Shown piece after piece: positions 8,950-17,942 of a stretch of 64,000 nucleotides of DNA. Below the pieces are notes generated by a model. The model had not been told where the DNA came from. It saw nothing but the letters and a program-made list of their open reading frames with translations, and did not search any database. Source of the DNA: Tenacibaculum tangerinum (lineage in GTDB: Bacteria > Bacteroidota > Bacteroidia > Flavobacteriales > Flavobacteriaceae); the NCBI RefSeq assembly GCF_029853675.1, contig NZ_CP122539.1, positions 1,047,001-1,111,000 of the forward strand. Reading direction: 5' to 3'. The translations under genes and the position numbers were made by a program. Numbering within the stretch: the stretch's first letter is position 1; the number at the start of each line of letters is the position of its first letter.

Positions 8950-9771
8950 TCAAATCTTTTTACTTCTATTTAATTCTTCTATTATTTGAGATCTATACAC
9001 TTTATCATAATGATGCGTATATGGGTCTTGCATAAAAAACCCTTCTTTTGCCATTTCTTCAGCTTGTATTATCTTTTCTTTATACTCTTTAATATTATTT
9101 AGATGCTTGTTACACATTGCTATATAATATTTATTATCTGCTAATTTGTTACTCTCCTCTTGCTTTTTAAAATTCTTTAAAGCTTGTTGGTATTCTCCTT
9201 TTTCAAAGTACAAAACCCCAAGGTGATAATAGTTAAACAAATCTGATTCTTCATTGTTATTTTTTAAATAATCTTCAATTATTTTAATTGCTTCATCTTT
9301 TTTACCAATCGCTTTGTAACATATCGCTTTGGCTATTAACAAATGATAATCTCCATTTTGACAATACCCTATATCTCCTTTTATTATTTTTTCATATTCT
9401 TCAATGTCTCTTATAGCTCCTTTATAGTCTCTAAAAAATTGATATCGGCACCAACCTCTATAACCAAGGTGCATTTTTGGGTTCAATTCAACAGCTTTAT
9501 CAATTAAGGGTTTCCATGATAAAAAATCACCACTTTTTAAATACGCTATTGATTTAGCCCAATAAGCGTCATCATAAGTAGAATCTATCTGTATAACCTC
9601 ATCTAATAATTCTTGATATTCTTTAGTGAATTGATAAAATTGGTATGCTTCTTTTTGTTTTTTACAGGCTTCATATTTTTTATAATTGCCCTTCCATTTA
9701 TAGGACTCACAATTTTGAGCAAAAATTTTACTTCCAAAACAAATTAGAAAATATGTTATAATAAATCTCAT
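8950..9771 (-). CDS. Exported tetratricopeptide-repeat protein
   Basis: A 273-residue protein with a signal peptide (cut near KIFAQ, residue 18) and several TPR-like helical pairs from about residue 60 to 240 (for example AYWAKSIAYLKSGDFLSWKPLIDKAVELNP). It is probably periplasmic or surface exposed and binds other proteins. Its ATG overlaps the stop of the upstream TonB-like lipoprotein gene by four bases, indicating coupled translation. Both genes are inserted between hemC-hemD and hemB; no known heme function fits, so this looks like a passenger pair. Confidence 0.75.
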   Translation of the reverse strand: MRFIITYFLICFGSKIFAQNCESYKWKGNYKKYEACKKQKEAYQFYQFTKEYQELLDEVIQIDSTYDDAYWAKSIAYLKSGDFLSWKPLIDKAVELNPKMHLGYRGWCRYQFFRDYKGAIRDIEEYEKIIKGDIGYCQNGDYHLLIAKAICYKAIGKKDEAIKIIEDYLKNNNEESDLFNYYHLGVLYFEKGEYQQALKNFKKQEESNKLADNKYYIAMCNKHLNNIKEYKEKIIQAEEMAKEGFFMQDPYTHHYDKVYRSQIIEELNRSKKI

Positions 9772-10277
9772 GGTAAAATTTCTATAAGGTTTCCTTTTTC
9801 TATTTTGAAGATTAAGTATTGATAATAATCTATTTTATTACCTCGACTGTCGTCTTTTATTTTCCAACCATCTAAACTTTGAGTTATCATCAATAACTGA
9901 TTAATAATTCTATCATCAAAAGTAAATTGTTCGTAGTTAACATTCATTTGTATAACTCTAAACCTCCCTGTTTCTCCTTTGCAATTAACAATAAACCGAA
10001 TCCGTATCAGTCCACTTTCATCCACTTTTATATGACTATACTTTTTCTCAAATAACTGTTCTATTTCTTTTTTACCTCCTTTATACTCTAACCCCTTACC
10101 TTTATTAAAATATTGAAATATATTATCTTCTCCATTACAAAGAATAAAGTTTGGACTGTCTAATTTTACATCATAACTAATATCTCCAACTTGACGTGGA
10201 TATATGTTCTTTTCAACCTTTTTCTTTTCACAACTAAAAAGAAGGATAAAACAGGTAACATAAAATAACTTCTTCAT
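9768..10277 (-). CDS. Lipoprotein with a TonB C-terminal-like region
   Basis: A 169-residue product with a lipoprotein signal (FILLFSCEKKK, lipidated Cys at 16). The segment LIRIRFIVNCKGETGRFRVIQMN near residues 93-115 resembles the beta strands of TonB-type C-terminal domains found in many flavobacterial lipoproteins. Coupled by a 4-bp overlap to the TPR gene. I infer a cell-envelope role for the pair and cannot name a partner. Confidence 0.6.
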   Translation of the reverse strand: MKKLFYVTCFILLFSCEKKKVEKNIYPRQVGDISYDVKLDSPNFILCNGEDNIFQYFNKGKGLEYKGGKKEIEQLFEKKYSHIKVDESGLIRIRFIVNCKGETGRFRVIQMNVNYEQFTFDDRIINQLLMITQSLDGWKIKDDSRGNKIDYYQYLIFKIEKGNLIEILP

Positions 10278-10278
10278 C

Positions 10279-11865
10279 TTATACTTTTACAAAATGTAGA
10301 TTTACCAATTCTAAAACACTTTCTACGGTTGGCATCTTCGCTATTTGTACTTCTTTAAAATACTTTTTTGCTTCGTTAGCGGTACTTTCTCCAATACAGA
10401 AGGCAATTGTATCTGCTGTATTTTTTTTCATGTAACTTTCAACAGTTGACGGACTGTAAAATAATACGCCGTTTACTTTTTCGTCAACTTTTGCTGGACT
10501 GTACATGGTTTTATAAGCTTCAACTTCATGTACCGTAATTTCGTTTGCTTTTAAAATAAGTGGTAAGGTTTCTAAACGCAAATTACTACAGAAATAGGTT
10601 ACCTCTTGCCCTTTTAATTCTTTTGACAAATACTTAGATAGTTTTTTCGCATTTCTTTCTGAATGCGTTACTTTTCCGATACGTTGTTCGATTAGCTTCT
10701 TGGTTCTTCGACCTACACAATAAATATTTTTGAATTGTAATTCGTCTGAAGAAAAGGAGTTTAAAATCGCTTCTACCCCATTTTTACTGGTAATAATTAC
10801 ATGTTCAATTTCTTCTTTAATTACTTTAGGGGCAATTCTATTAAAACGTATTTTAATAAAGTCGCTGTCTTGAACATCCATGTGTGTTGGTAGTAGTTTT
10901 TTTTGTGCTTCAGATAGTTTTTTTGTTGAATAAATTGAAAATTGTTTTTCAATTCCTTCGTCTTCCATCATGAGTAGCTTTCCTCCTTTATCTATTACAT
11001 AGTTTGCACAATCTTTTGCTACATATTTATGTCTTCCTACTTTTACTTTTTTACTAACTTCAATCTTCTTTTTACCATCTCTACTTAGTAAAATTCCTTT
11101 GAAATTGACTTCTTCTTCCTTTTCATTTATAAAAGCTAAAGCTCCAATGGGCGCTGTACACCCTCCTTCTAAACGGTTTAAAAACTCACGTTCTATTCCA
11201 GTACAAATTTCTGTATCTTTATCGTTTAACTGAGCACATACTTCTTTAATTTCTTCATTCTCTTCTAAAGCAGTAATCATAATAGCTCCTTGGGCTGGTG
11301 CTGGTATCATCCATGATAAATTTACGGCTCCTTTAGGTCGTAAACCGATACGTTCTAATCCTGCTGCTGCAAAAATAGCCCCGTTCCAATCGTTATCTTC
11401 TAACTTTTGTAAGCGGGTGTTTACATTTCCGCGTAAGCCTTCTACTGTATGTGTTGGATAACGATTTAGCCATTGTGCTTTTCTACGTAAACTTCCTGTA
11501 GCGATTACTCCGTTAGGTTGCGCCATAAACTCTTCATTATCTTTCAATAATAAAATATCGTTGTAGTTGGCACGTTTTAAAACTGCCGCTTGTATAATGC
11601 CTTGTGGTAATACGGTTGGAACATCTTTCATGGAATGTACTGCAATATCGATATCGTCATTTAACATAGCGATATCTAAATTTTTAGTAAAAATTCCTGT
11701 GATTCCTAATTCGTAAAGGGGCTTGTCTAAAACTAAATCACCCGTTGCTTTAACGGGGATTAATTGAGTTTGATGACCTAATTCTTCTAAAAGTTTTTGA
11801 ACTTTTTTTGCTTGCCACATAGCCAATTGGCTATCGCGCGTACCTATTCTAATTATCTTCTGCAT
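10279..11865 (-). CDS. hemC-hemD: Hydroxymethylbilane synthase / uroporphyrinogen-III synthase fusion
   Basis: One 528-residue protein carries two consecutive heme enzymes. Residues 1 to about 300 are HemC: the start IIRIGTRDSQLAMWQA, HSMKDVPT near 80, GNVNTRLQKL near 145 and the dipyrromethane-attachment Cys in NRLEGGCTAPIGA near 236. Residues about 305-528 fit HemD: weak sequence conservation is normal for it, with HVIITSKNGVEAI, IYCVGRRT and VNGVLFYSPSTVESY visible. Fusion could pass hydroxymethylbilane directly to the next active site, preventing its spontaneous cyclisation (inference). The 5' end overlaps hemA by 17 bp, so the two are translated together. Confidence 0.92.
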   Translation of the reverse strand: MQKIIRIGTRDSQLAMWQAKKVQKLLEELGHQTQLIPVKATGDLVLDKPLYELGITGIFTKNLDIAMLNDDIDIAVHSMKDVPTVLPQGIIQAAVLKRANYNDILLLKDNEEFMAQPNGVIATGSLRRKAQWLNRYPTHTVEGLRGNVNTRLQKLEDNDWNGAIFAAAGLERIGLRPKGAVNLSWMIPAPAQGAIMITALEENEEIKEVCAQLNDKDTEICTGIEREFLNRLEGGCTAPIGALAFINEKEEEVNFKGILLSRDGKKKIEVSKKVKVGRHKYVAKDCANYVIDKGGKLLMMEDEGIEKQFSIYSTKKLSEAQKKLLPTHMDVQDSDFIKIRFNRIAPKVIKEEIEHVIITSKNGVEAILNSFSSDELQFKNIYCVGRRTKKLIEQRIGKVTHSERNAKKLSKYLSKELKGQEVTYFCSNLRLETLPLILKANEITVHEVEAYKTMYSPAKVDEKVNGVLFYSPSTVESYMKKNTADTIAFCIGESTANEAKKYFKEVQIAKMPTVESVLELVNLHFVKV

Positions 11866-13120
11866 GGATGGATTCTAAATTTGCTCCGAACACTTTAGCC
11901 ATTACTTCAATACTCGTATTTACCGAAGTTTCTTCGTCTTTTAAGTGCTTCACAAATTGTGTCGTTATTTTTTGAATAAATCTTGAGGTTAGTATTTCTG
12001 CTTGCTCTTCATCAAAATCTTTTATTTTTTTCTTGTGGAAAGCTATTTCGTCTTGTTGAATCGTTTGTAAAGATTCTTTTAAAGCGGTAATTGCAGGCGT
12101 AAATCTTCTGTGGTTTAACCACTCTTGAAATTCTTGACTATGTGTTTGAATAATCGCCTCTGCAAGAGGTACTTCTTCTTGACGGATTGCTAAAGTTTCA
12201 TCGGTAATTTTTGAAAGATCATCAACATTTACTATCGTTACATTCTCTAAATCTCCCACTTCTTTTGACACATTCGCTGGCATTGATAAATCTAAAATCA
12301 ACAATTCTTTATCAGCTGGAACATGTTCTTTCGTTATTGTAGGAAAACTCGCTCCTGTAGAAACAATTAGCACATCACTATTTGAAACCTCCGTTGCTAA
12401 GTTTGCATACGACGCTTTACTAATAGCATTATGGTCTTTTACAAATTCTTCTGTTTTCTCTTCTGTTCTGTTAATTAATCGTACCGATTTGTTTTGGGTG
12501 TATTCTGATAGGTTTTTACAGGTATGTTTTCCCATTTTACCTAAGCCAAATACTAAAACATTTTTCGAGTTGTAGTCGGGTAAGTTGTTAATTAGGTATT
12601 GAACAGCAGCATACGACACTGAGGTAGTACCTGAGCTTAATCTCGTTTCATTCTTAACTCGCTTGCTTGCTTGCATTACATGGTTAACCAAACGCTCAAA
12701 GTACGCATTGGTAGTTCCTACTTCTTTGGCTTGTTTAAATGCCTTGCGTAACTGCCCTACAATCTCGTAGTCTCCTAAAATTTGGCTATCCAACCCTGTT
12801 CCCATTCTGAACAAATGTTGAATCGCTTCTTTATTTTTGTATACGTTTGATACGTTTGCAAATTCTTCTACAGAACCATTTGAGTATTTACACAACATAC
12901 TTATTAACTGAAAAGGGTGTTCAGCAAAACCACAAATCTCAGTTCTGTTACAAGTAGATAGCACGAAAATTCCATCTACTCCTTTTTGTTTTGCTTCTTC
13001 TAAAAGTCGAATTTGATTTTCTTTGGAAATACTAAACTTCCCTCTAATCGCAGCATCCGCTTTTTTATAACTAACGCCTATGTTGTATAAATTACTATGA
13101 TGTTTATTTTCTACTATCAT
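11849..13120 (-). CDS. hemA: Glutamyl-tRNA reductase
   Basis: NADPH-dependent reduction of glutamyl-tRNA to glutamate-1-semialdehyde, the committed step of the C5 heme pathway. The 423-residue product is of normal length. The catalytic Cys is Cys57 in LSTCNRTEICG; the nucleotide-binding domain shows NVLVFGLGKMGKHTCKNL near residue 190, and a helical dimerisation domain follows. It is the first gene of the minus-strand heme cluster, divergent from an AraC-type regulator. The intergenic region contains TATTTTTG (-7 like, 13147-13154, minus strand) without a clear -33 box. Confidence 0.97.
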   Translation of the reverse strand: MIVENKHHSNLYNIGVSYKKADAAIRGKFSISKENQIRLLEEAKQKGVDGIFVLSTCNRTEICGFAEHPFQLISMLCKYSNGSVEEFANVSNVYKNKEAIQHLFRMGTGLDSQILGDYEIVGQLRKAFKQAKEVGTTNAYFERLVNHVMQASKRVKNETRLSSGTTSVSYAAVQYLINNLPDYNSKNVLVFGLGKMGKHTCKNLSEYTQNKSVRLINRTEEKTEEFVKDHNAISKASYANLATEVSNSDVLIVSTGASFPTITKEHVPADKELLILDLSMPANVSKEVGDLENVTIVNVDDLSKITDETLAIRQEEVPLAEAIIQTHSQEFQEWLNHRRFTPAITALKESLQTIQQDEIAFHKKKIKDFDEEQAEILTSRFIQKITTQFVKHLKDEETSVNTSIEVMAKVFGANLESIHAEDN

Positions 13121-13249
13121 TGAGTCTTCTTCAAAAAAAGGTCGGTCAAAAATATAAATATTGAATAAAAAAAAGTATCGCTCAAAGAACTTTTAATGTC
13201 GCTATTTGTTTTTTCGTTTAAAAACACCTTAAAAACTTACGCAAAAGTG

Positions 13250-13257
13250 TATTTTTG
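13250..13257 (+). promoter_or_regulatory. Candidate -7 box for the araC-type gene
   Basis: TATTTTTG matches TAnnTTTG and lies 76 bp before the regulator ATG. The -33 position carries TTA instead of TTG, so the match is partial. Confidence 0.35.
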
Positions 13258-13333
13258 CAGTAAAATAGACTAGGAGAAATAATTTATTTTAGAATCATTC
13301 TAAATAACAAAATTTATTAAAACCACTGAATCC

Positions 13334-14218
13334 ATGTCAAAAAACATCGCAGAAAGTACATTTAGAGAAGTTCCTATTGAAGAAGGTTTTTTTATAATAA
13401 AATTTCAAAATAACTCTGACGAAACAACGTTTTTTAAAAGAGATATTAACAACTCTTACATACAACTACACTACTGTGTTAAAGGTAATTGTAAATTTCA
13501 TTTTAACAACAATGATTACACTTTTAACGTCTTAGACAAACATGCTATCTTCTTGTATAATCCACAACAAGATTTACCAATTAACTTAGAAATACTACCT
13601 AGAACCTCTTTGGTTTCAGTTTTAATTTCTATTAAAAAGTTTCATACTTTTTTTTCTAAAGAAGCTAGCTATATTCCTTTTTTAAGTGAGAATAATAAAA
13701 ACAAAAAGTATTACGATAACACGCAAATAAACGCTAATGTTTTATTGGTACTGCAACAAATTTTAACCGCAAAGAACCAAAGCTCGATGCGCAACCTTTA
13801 TATAAAAGGGAAAACATACGAACTATTGAGTTTGCATTTTGATAGTGGTGAAAACACAAATGAAGAATATTGTCCTTTTTTAGTAGATGACCGTGAAGTT
13901 TTAAAAATTAGAAAAGCAAAAGACATTATTATTGCTAGAATGAGTGAACCACCAAGTTTACAAGATTTAGCAAATGAAGTAGGTTTGAACTTAAAAAAGT
14001 TAAAAGAGGGCTTCAAACAAATTTATGGCGATACTGTATACAGCTTTTTGTTTGACTATAAAATGGATCATGCCCGTAAACTTTTAGAAAGCAACCAATA
14101 CAATGTAAACGAAGTTGGTTTACAGGTTGGCTACAGCACTTCTAGTCACTTTATTGCTGCTTTTAAAAAGAAATTTGGCACGACTCCTAAACAATATGTA
14201 ATGAGTTTGACGCAGTAG
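13334..14218 (+). CDS. AraC-family transcriptional regulator
   Basis: A 294-residue protein with an N-terminal sensor region (residues 1-190, cupin-like strands around LHYCVKGNCKFHF) and a C-terminal double helix-turn-helix: DLANEVGLNLKKLKEGFKQIYG, then VNEVGLQVGYSTSSHFIAAFKKKFGTTPKQYV. It is divergent from hemA across about 210 bp, so it may control heme synthesis; the ligand is not known and this is inference from position. Its TAG stop supplies the first G of a twelve-copy heptamer repeat. Confidence 0.9.
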   Translation: MSKNIAESTFREVPIEEGFFIIKFQNNSDETTFFKRDINNSYIQLHYCVKGNCKFHFNNNDYTFNVLDKHAIFLYNPQQDLPINLEILPRTSLVSVLISIKKFHTFFSKEASYIPFLSENNKNKKYYDNTQINANVLLVLQQILTAKNQSSMRNLYIKGKTYELLSLHFDSGENTNEEYCPFLVDDREVLKIRKAKDIIIARMSEPPSLQDLANEVGLNLKKLKEGFKQIYGDTVYSFLFDYKMDHARKLLESNQYNVNEVGLQVGYSTSSHFIAAFKKKFGTTPKQYVMSLTQ

Positions 14219-14303
14219 GCTGTTGGCTGTTGGCTGTTGGCTGTTGGCTGTTGGCTGTTGGCTGTTGGCTGTTGGCTGTTGGCTGTTGGCTGTTGGCTGT
14301 TGG
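14218..14303. repeat. Twelve perfect copies of GGCTGTT
   Basis: Twelve uninterrupted seven-base units run from 14218 to 14301, followed by GG. It lies between the araC stop and the methyltransferase start. A unit of seven is not a multiple of three, so any copy change would alter spacing and frame. Perfect identity indicates recent expansion. Confidence 0.97.
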
Positions 14304-14346
14304 TAAAACTAAAAAAAATCAACTTTCTAACTTTCTAACTAAAAAA

Positions 14347-14862
14347 ATGAAACAACTCACTCATTACGACATAGAAAACCATCAACAAAGTTTTCCGATA
14401 ACTATTGTTTGTGATGCTATCCGTACTCCTGAGAATATCGGAATGTGTTTTCGTATTTCAGAGAGTTTTGGAGTATCAAAAATATATTTACACGAGAGTT
14501 CTCCTACTGTAGACAATAGAATTGTTAAGAAAACGGCTCGAAACACCATTCAACAAATACCATACGATACCTATAGTAACTTTGAGCAACTAATTGAACA
14601 ATTAAAAGAAGAAGGAAATACTATTATTGGAATTGAAATTACCGATGAAAGTATAAATATTAGCGATTATGATTTTACATCAGATGCTAAAATTGTGTTA
14701 CTTTTGGGTAGCGAAAGAAACGGCATATCAAATGTAAATTTAGTAGATGCAACAGTAGCCATACCTATGTATGGGCGTAATTCTAGCATGAATGTAATTC
14801 ATAGTTTAGCCATTGCGCTGTACGAAACAACAAACCAGTTAAATAAAAAGAACCTGAAATAA
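14347..14862 (+). CDS. TrmH/SpoU-family RNA 2'-O-methyltransferase
   Basis: A 171-residue SPOUT enzyme that should methylate a ribose of tRNA or rRNA with S-adenosylmethionine. The three family motifs are present: PENIGMCFRISESFG, LLLGSERNGIS and IPMYGRNSSMNVIHSLAIALYE. The frame extends back to an ATG at 14230 that would add a repeated AVGCWLL peptide encoded by the heptamer array; I reject that and take the ATG at 14347. hemH follows after 13 bp and probably shares its transcript. The exact RNA target is not determined. Confidence 0.88.
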   Translation: MKQLTHYDIENHQQSFPITIVCDAIRTPENIGMCFRISESFGVSKIYLHESSPTVDNRIVKKTARNTIQQIPYDTYSNFEQLIEQLKEEGNTIIGIEITDESINISDYDFTSDAKIVLLLGSERNGISNVNLVDATVAIPMYGRNSSMNVIHSLAIALYETTNQLNKKNLK

Positions 14863-14875
14863 ATTCAGCCACAAT

Positions 14876-15913
14876 ATGAAAGGAGTTTTATTAGTAAATC
14901 TTGGATCACCAGATAGTACAAACCCTAAAGACGTAAAAAAATACTTAGGAGAGTTTTTAATGGACGAACGTGTTATTGACGTTCCTTATTGGTTAAGAAC
15001 CTTTATTGTTAAGGGTATTATTTTAAATACACGACCAAAAAAATCTGCCGAGGCATATCAAAAAATTTGGTGGAAAGAAGGTTCTCCTTTAATTGTTTTA
15101 TCTGAACGCTTACAAAACAAAGTACAAGCAAAAACAAAACTTCCTGTCGCTTTGGCTATGCGTTACGGAAATCCTTCAATTAAAAGCGGATTACAAGAAC
15201 TACATGATAAGGGGGTTACAGAAGTTTTATTAGTCCCGCTATACCCTCAGTTTGCTATGGCAACTACTGAGACTATTTTAGTGCTAGCTGAAGAATTGAG
15301 AAAAGAGTTCTTTCCTAACATGAAAATTACCGATGTTCCTGCTTTTTACAACAAACCAGAATACATCAAAGCATTGTCTAACAGCATTAAAGATTATTTA
15401 GCTGATAAAGACTACGATCATATTTTATTCTCGTACCACGGTGTACCTGAGCGTCATATTAGAAAATCTGACATCACAAAATCGCATTGCAACCCTAAAG
15501 CAGGTAATTTGCATTGCTGTAATACTCCTTCTAAAGCGCACCAATTTTGTTACCGACACCAATGCTACCAAACTACTAAAAATGTGATTGCTGAATTAGG
15601 ACTGGATGAAAACAACGTTTCAACATCATTCCAATCACGTTTAGGTGTTGATCCTTGGTTGCAGCCTTATACCGACAGAACTATTGTTAACAAAGCTGAA
15701 AAGGAAGGCATTAAAAAACTAGCCATCGTTACTCCTGCTTTTGTTTCAGATTGTTTAGAGACTCTAGAAGAGATAGCAATGGAAGGAAAACATGAATTTT
15801 TAGAAGCAGGTGGAGAGGAATTTCACACCGTTCCTTGTATTAATGATAATGAGGAATGGGTAAATGTTTTGGTGAGCTGGATTGAAGAGTTTCAACTACA
15901 AGCAAACGATTAA
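14876..15913 (+). CDS. hemH: Ferrochelatase
   Basis: Inserts Fe2+ into the porphyrin, the last step of protoheme synthesis. 345 residues. The catalytic His is in SYHGVPERHIRKSD near residue 188; LVNLGSPDS at the N-terminus and TPAFVSDCLETLEEI near 290 are family motifs. Five cysteines cluster at residues 205, 214, 215, 225 and 230 in an internal segment. Internal-Cys ferrochelatases of some bacteria bind a [2Fe-2S] cluster, so this one may too (inference). Transcribed away from the main heme cluster, after the trmH-type gene. Confidence 0.96.
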   Translation: MKGVLLVNLGSPDSTNPKDVKKYLGEFLMDERVIDVPYWLRTFIVKGIILNTRPKKSAEAYQKIWWKEGSPLIVLSERLQNKVQAKTKLPVALAMRYGNPSIKSGLQELHDKGVTEVLLVPLYPQFAMATTETILVLAEELRKEFFPNMKITDVPAFYNKPEYIKALSNSIKDYLADKDYDHILFSYHGVPERHIRKSDITKSHCNPKAGNLHCCNTPSKAHQFCYRHQCYQTTKNVIAELGLDENNVSTSFQSRLGVDPWLQPYTDRTIVNKAEKEGIKKLAIVTPAFVSDCLETLEEIAMEGKHEFLEAGGEEFHTVPCINDNEEWVNVLVSWIEEFQLQAND

Positions 15914-16230
15914 CTCGTAACCTCGTTTTGATTTATCTTGAATGTAAGTCGAGACAGTCGAAGTGTTTTATTTGTTGAAAATTAAGATAAAAGATGGTTT
16001 TCCTGTAACAATACATACTTTTCAGCAATCTAAAATCCACTAATTTATTGCTAAATTTCTGTAAGGTTTAGTATATTTTTAATCTTAAAACACATAGGTA
16101 TCAATCTTCATACAACAGATAGAGAATTCAAATCAATAATTCTACAATTAAAATTCCCGCTATGTATATGTTACTAAAAAACTTTAGCAAACCAACATAA
16201 GCGGGAAAATTTACAAACAACTAAGACTCT
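15914..16230. other. Convergent intergenic region hemH-aceA
   Basis: No gene is visible. The only structure I see is the nested hairpin at 16154-16207 that sits close to the aceA stop codon. Confidence 0.6.
16154..16207. terminator. Nested hairpin at the 3' ends of hemH and aceA
   Basis: An outer stem pairs TTCCCGCTATGT with ACATAAGCGGGAA (one bulge) and encloses a perfect inner hairpin CTAAA-AAAC-TTTAG at 16174-16187. No strong T-run follows on either strand, so it may be a processing or stability element as easily as a terminator. Confidence 0.5.
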
Positions 16231-17862
16231 TTATATTGCAATCGCTTTTTCACACTTTCTTACCGCTTCCTTTGCTTTTGCTTCAAATTGATTAGAGGTA
16301 TTCTTTTCGCCTCCTGCTTTTAACGCTTTTTCTCCTGCGAAAAACGTTTTGTGGTCATCTCCTAAATCAGAACCTGCCATTCGTTGGTGTTTTACACACG
16401 AAACTCCTTTTCGAATTTCTTGTCGTTGAACACCCCTTACATACGCTAGCATTCCTTCTTCTCCAAAATAACCTTCGGTTAAATCGTTCATGTGTAATGC
16501 TGTAGTGTGATAGGTTGGCAACGTGATTAAATGATGAAAAATACCTGCTTCTTTAGCTCCGTCTATCTGAAAGGTGCGGATTTTCTCATCAGCTCTATGA
16601 CACAGTTCTGTGCCGTCGTAAGCTACATTCATTAAATCGTTTCTGTCGTACCCTGTCATATTTTCTCCTTCGGCAAGCATTTCATCGTATACTTGGTTGC
16701 GAAAGTTCAGCGTCCAGTTAAACGAGGGCGAGTTGTTATATACCAACTTCGCGTTGGGTACTACGGCTCTGATTCTATTTACCATGTTTGCTATTTGACC
16801 AACATGAGGTGTAGGCGTTTCAATCCAAAGTAAATCTGCACCATTTTGTAAACTCGTTATACAGTCTAACACCACTCTATCAATATTCGTACCTTCTCTA
16901 AACTTGTAGAGTCCGTTTGGCAAACGTACAGGACGTACTAACTTTCCATCGCGTTTTAGCAATACATCATCTTCTCTTGCGTCGTCAATAGCAATCTCTT
17001 CTGCTTCAACAAATGCTAAATATTGAGAAGCCAAATCTCCTAGTTCTTGACTTACAGGTAATTTTTGTGTTAACCCTGCTCCTTCTGAATCTGTTCTCGC
17101 CACGATAACTCCATCATCCACCCCTAATTCTAAAAACGCATAACGAATTGCATTTAATTTGGCAATAAAATCTTCATGAGGCACGGTTACCTTTCCATCT
17201 TGATGTCCGCATTGCTTCGCATCTGAAACTTGATTTTCTATCTGAATAGCACAAGCACCCGCTTGTATCATTTTTTTAGCCAATAAATAGGTAGCTTCTT
17301 CGTTTCCAAAACCAGCATCAATATCTGCAATAATAGGTACAATATGTGTTTCGAAATTGTCTATCTCATCTTGAACATCTTCTCCGTTTTCTAATCTTCG
17401 GAATAAATCGTTCAATTCAATAGCATCTGCTTGACGTAAAAAATCATAAATCTCTTCAATCAATGAAGGTACTGCTGTTTTTTCATGCATGGATTGGTCT
17501 GGTAAAGGTCCAAACTCTGAGCGCAATGCAGCGACCATCCATCCTGAAAGATATAAATAACGCTTGCTGGTGGTTTTGTGGTGTTTTTTAACCGCAATCA
17601 TTTTTTGCTGCGCTACAAATCCGTGCCAACACCCTAACGATTGTGTATAATTAGCGGAATCTGCGTCGTAGGCTGCCATATCTTTTCGCATGATTGTAGC
17701 GGTATATCTAGCGATATCTAACCCTGTTTTAAATCGGTTTTGCACCACCATTCTGGCAGCATTTTCAGGAGAAACCGAATTCCATGTAGTTCCGTACTTT
17801 TTCTTCAACTCTTTTACCGTTTGTAGCGCAGAACTATAATTAGCGTGTGCCAAATTTTTCAT
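16231..17862 (-). CDS. aceA: Isocitrate lyase
   Basis: Cleaves isocitrate to glyoxylate and succinate, first step of the glyoxylate shunt, which allows growth on acetate and fatty acids. 543 residues, the longer class compared with 434 in E. coli. The active-site loop is KQCGHQ (classical KKCGH with one change), and PIIADIDAGFGNEEATYLLAKKM carries the metal-binding acidic residues. It follows aceB by 80 bp on the same strand. Start is the ATG at 17862. Confidence 0.96.
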   Translation of the reverse strand: MKNLAHANYSSALQTVKELKKKYGTTWNSVSPENAARMVVQNRFKTGLDIARYTATIMRKDMAAYDADSANYTQSLGCWHGFVAQQKMIAVKKHHKTTSKRYLYLSGWMVAALRSEFGPLPDQSMHEKTAVPSLIEEIYDFLRQADAIELNDLFRRLENGEDVQDEIDNFETHIVPIIADIDAGFGNEEATYLLAKKMIQAGACAIQIENQVSDAKQCGHQDGKVTVPHEDFIAKLNAIRYAFLELGVDDGVIVARTDSEGAGLTQKLPVSQELGDLASQYLAFVEAEEIAIDDAREDDVLLKRDGKLVRPVRLPNGLYKFREGTNIDRVVLDCITSLQNGADLLWIETPTPHVGQIANMVNRIRAVVPNAKLVYNNSPSFNWTLNFRNQVYDEMLAEGENMTGYDRNDLMNVAYDGTELCHRADEKIRTFQIDGAKEAGIFHHLITLPTYHTTALHMNDLTEGYFGEEGMLAYVRGVQRQEIRKGVSCVKHQRMAGSDLGDDHKTFFAGEKALKAGGEKNTSNQFEAKAKEAVRKCEKAIAI

Positions 17863-17904
17863 AATTTTGTAATTGATAAGGTTATTAATTTTTATTGATA
17901 GCTT

Positions 17905-17941
17905 GCCCTCTTTAATGTTGCCGCATTTTTGAGGGCTTTTT
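17905..17941 (+). other. Hairpin with T-run between aceB and aceA, oriented antisense to both
   Basis: GCCCTC (17905-17910) pairs with GAGGGC (17931-17936), followed by TTTTTC on the plus strand. Both neighbouring genes run on the minus strand, so the T-run points the wrong way for them. It could stop antisense transcription or be chance. Confidence 0.3.
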
Positions 17942-17942
17942 C

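Noticed and set aside
14218..14303. Possible CRISPR array
   Set aside because: Direct seven-base units without spacers.
14230..14346. N-terminal extension of the TrmH-type protein with repeated AVGCWLL
   Set aside because: It is the translation of the GGCTGTT array; the conserved enzyme begins at the ATG at 14347.
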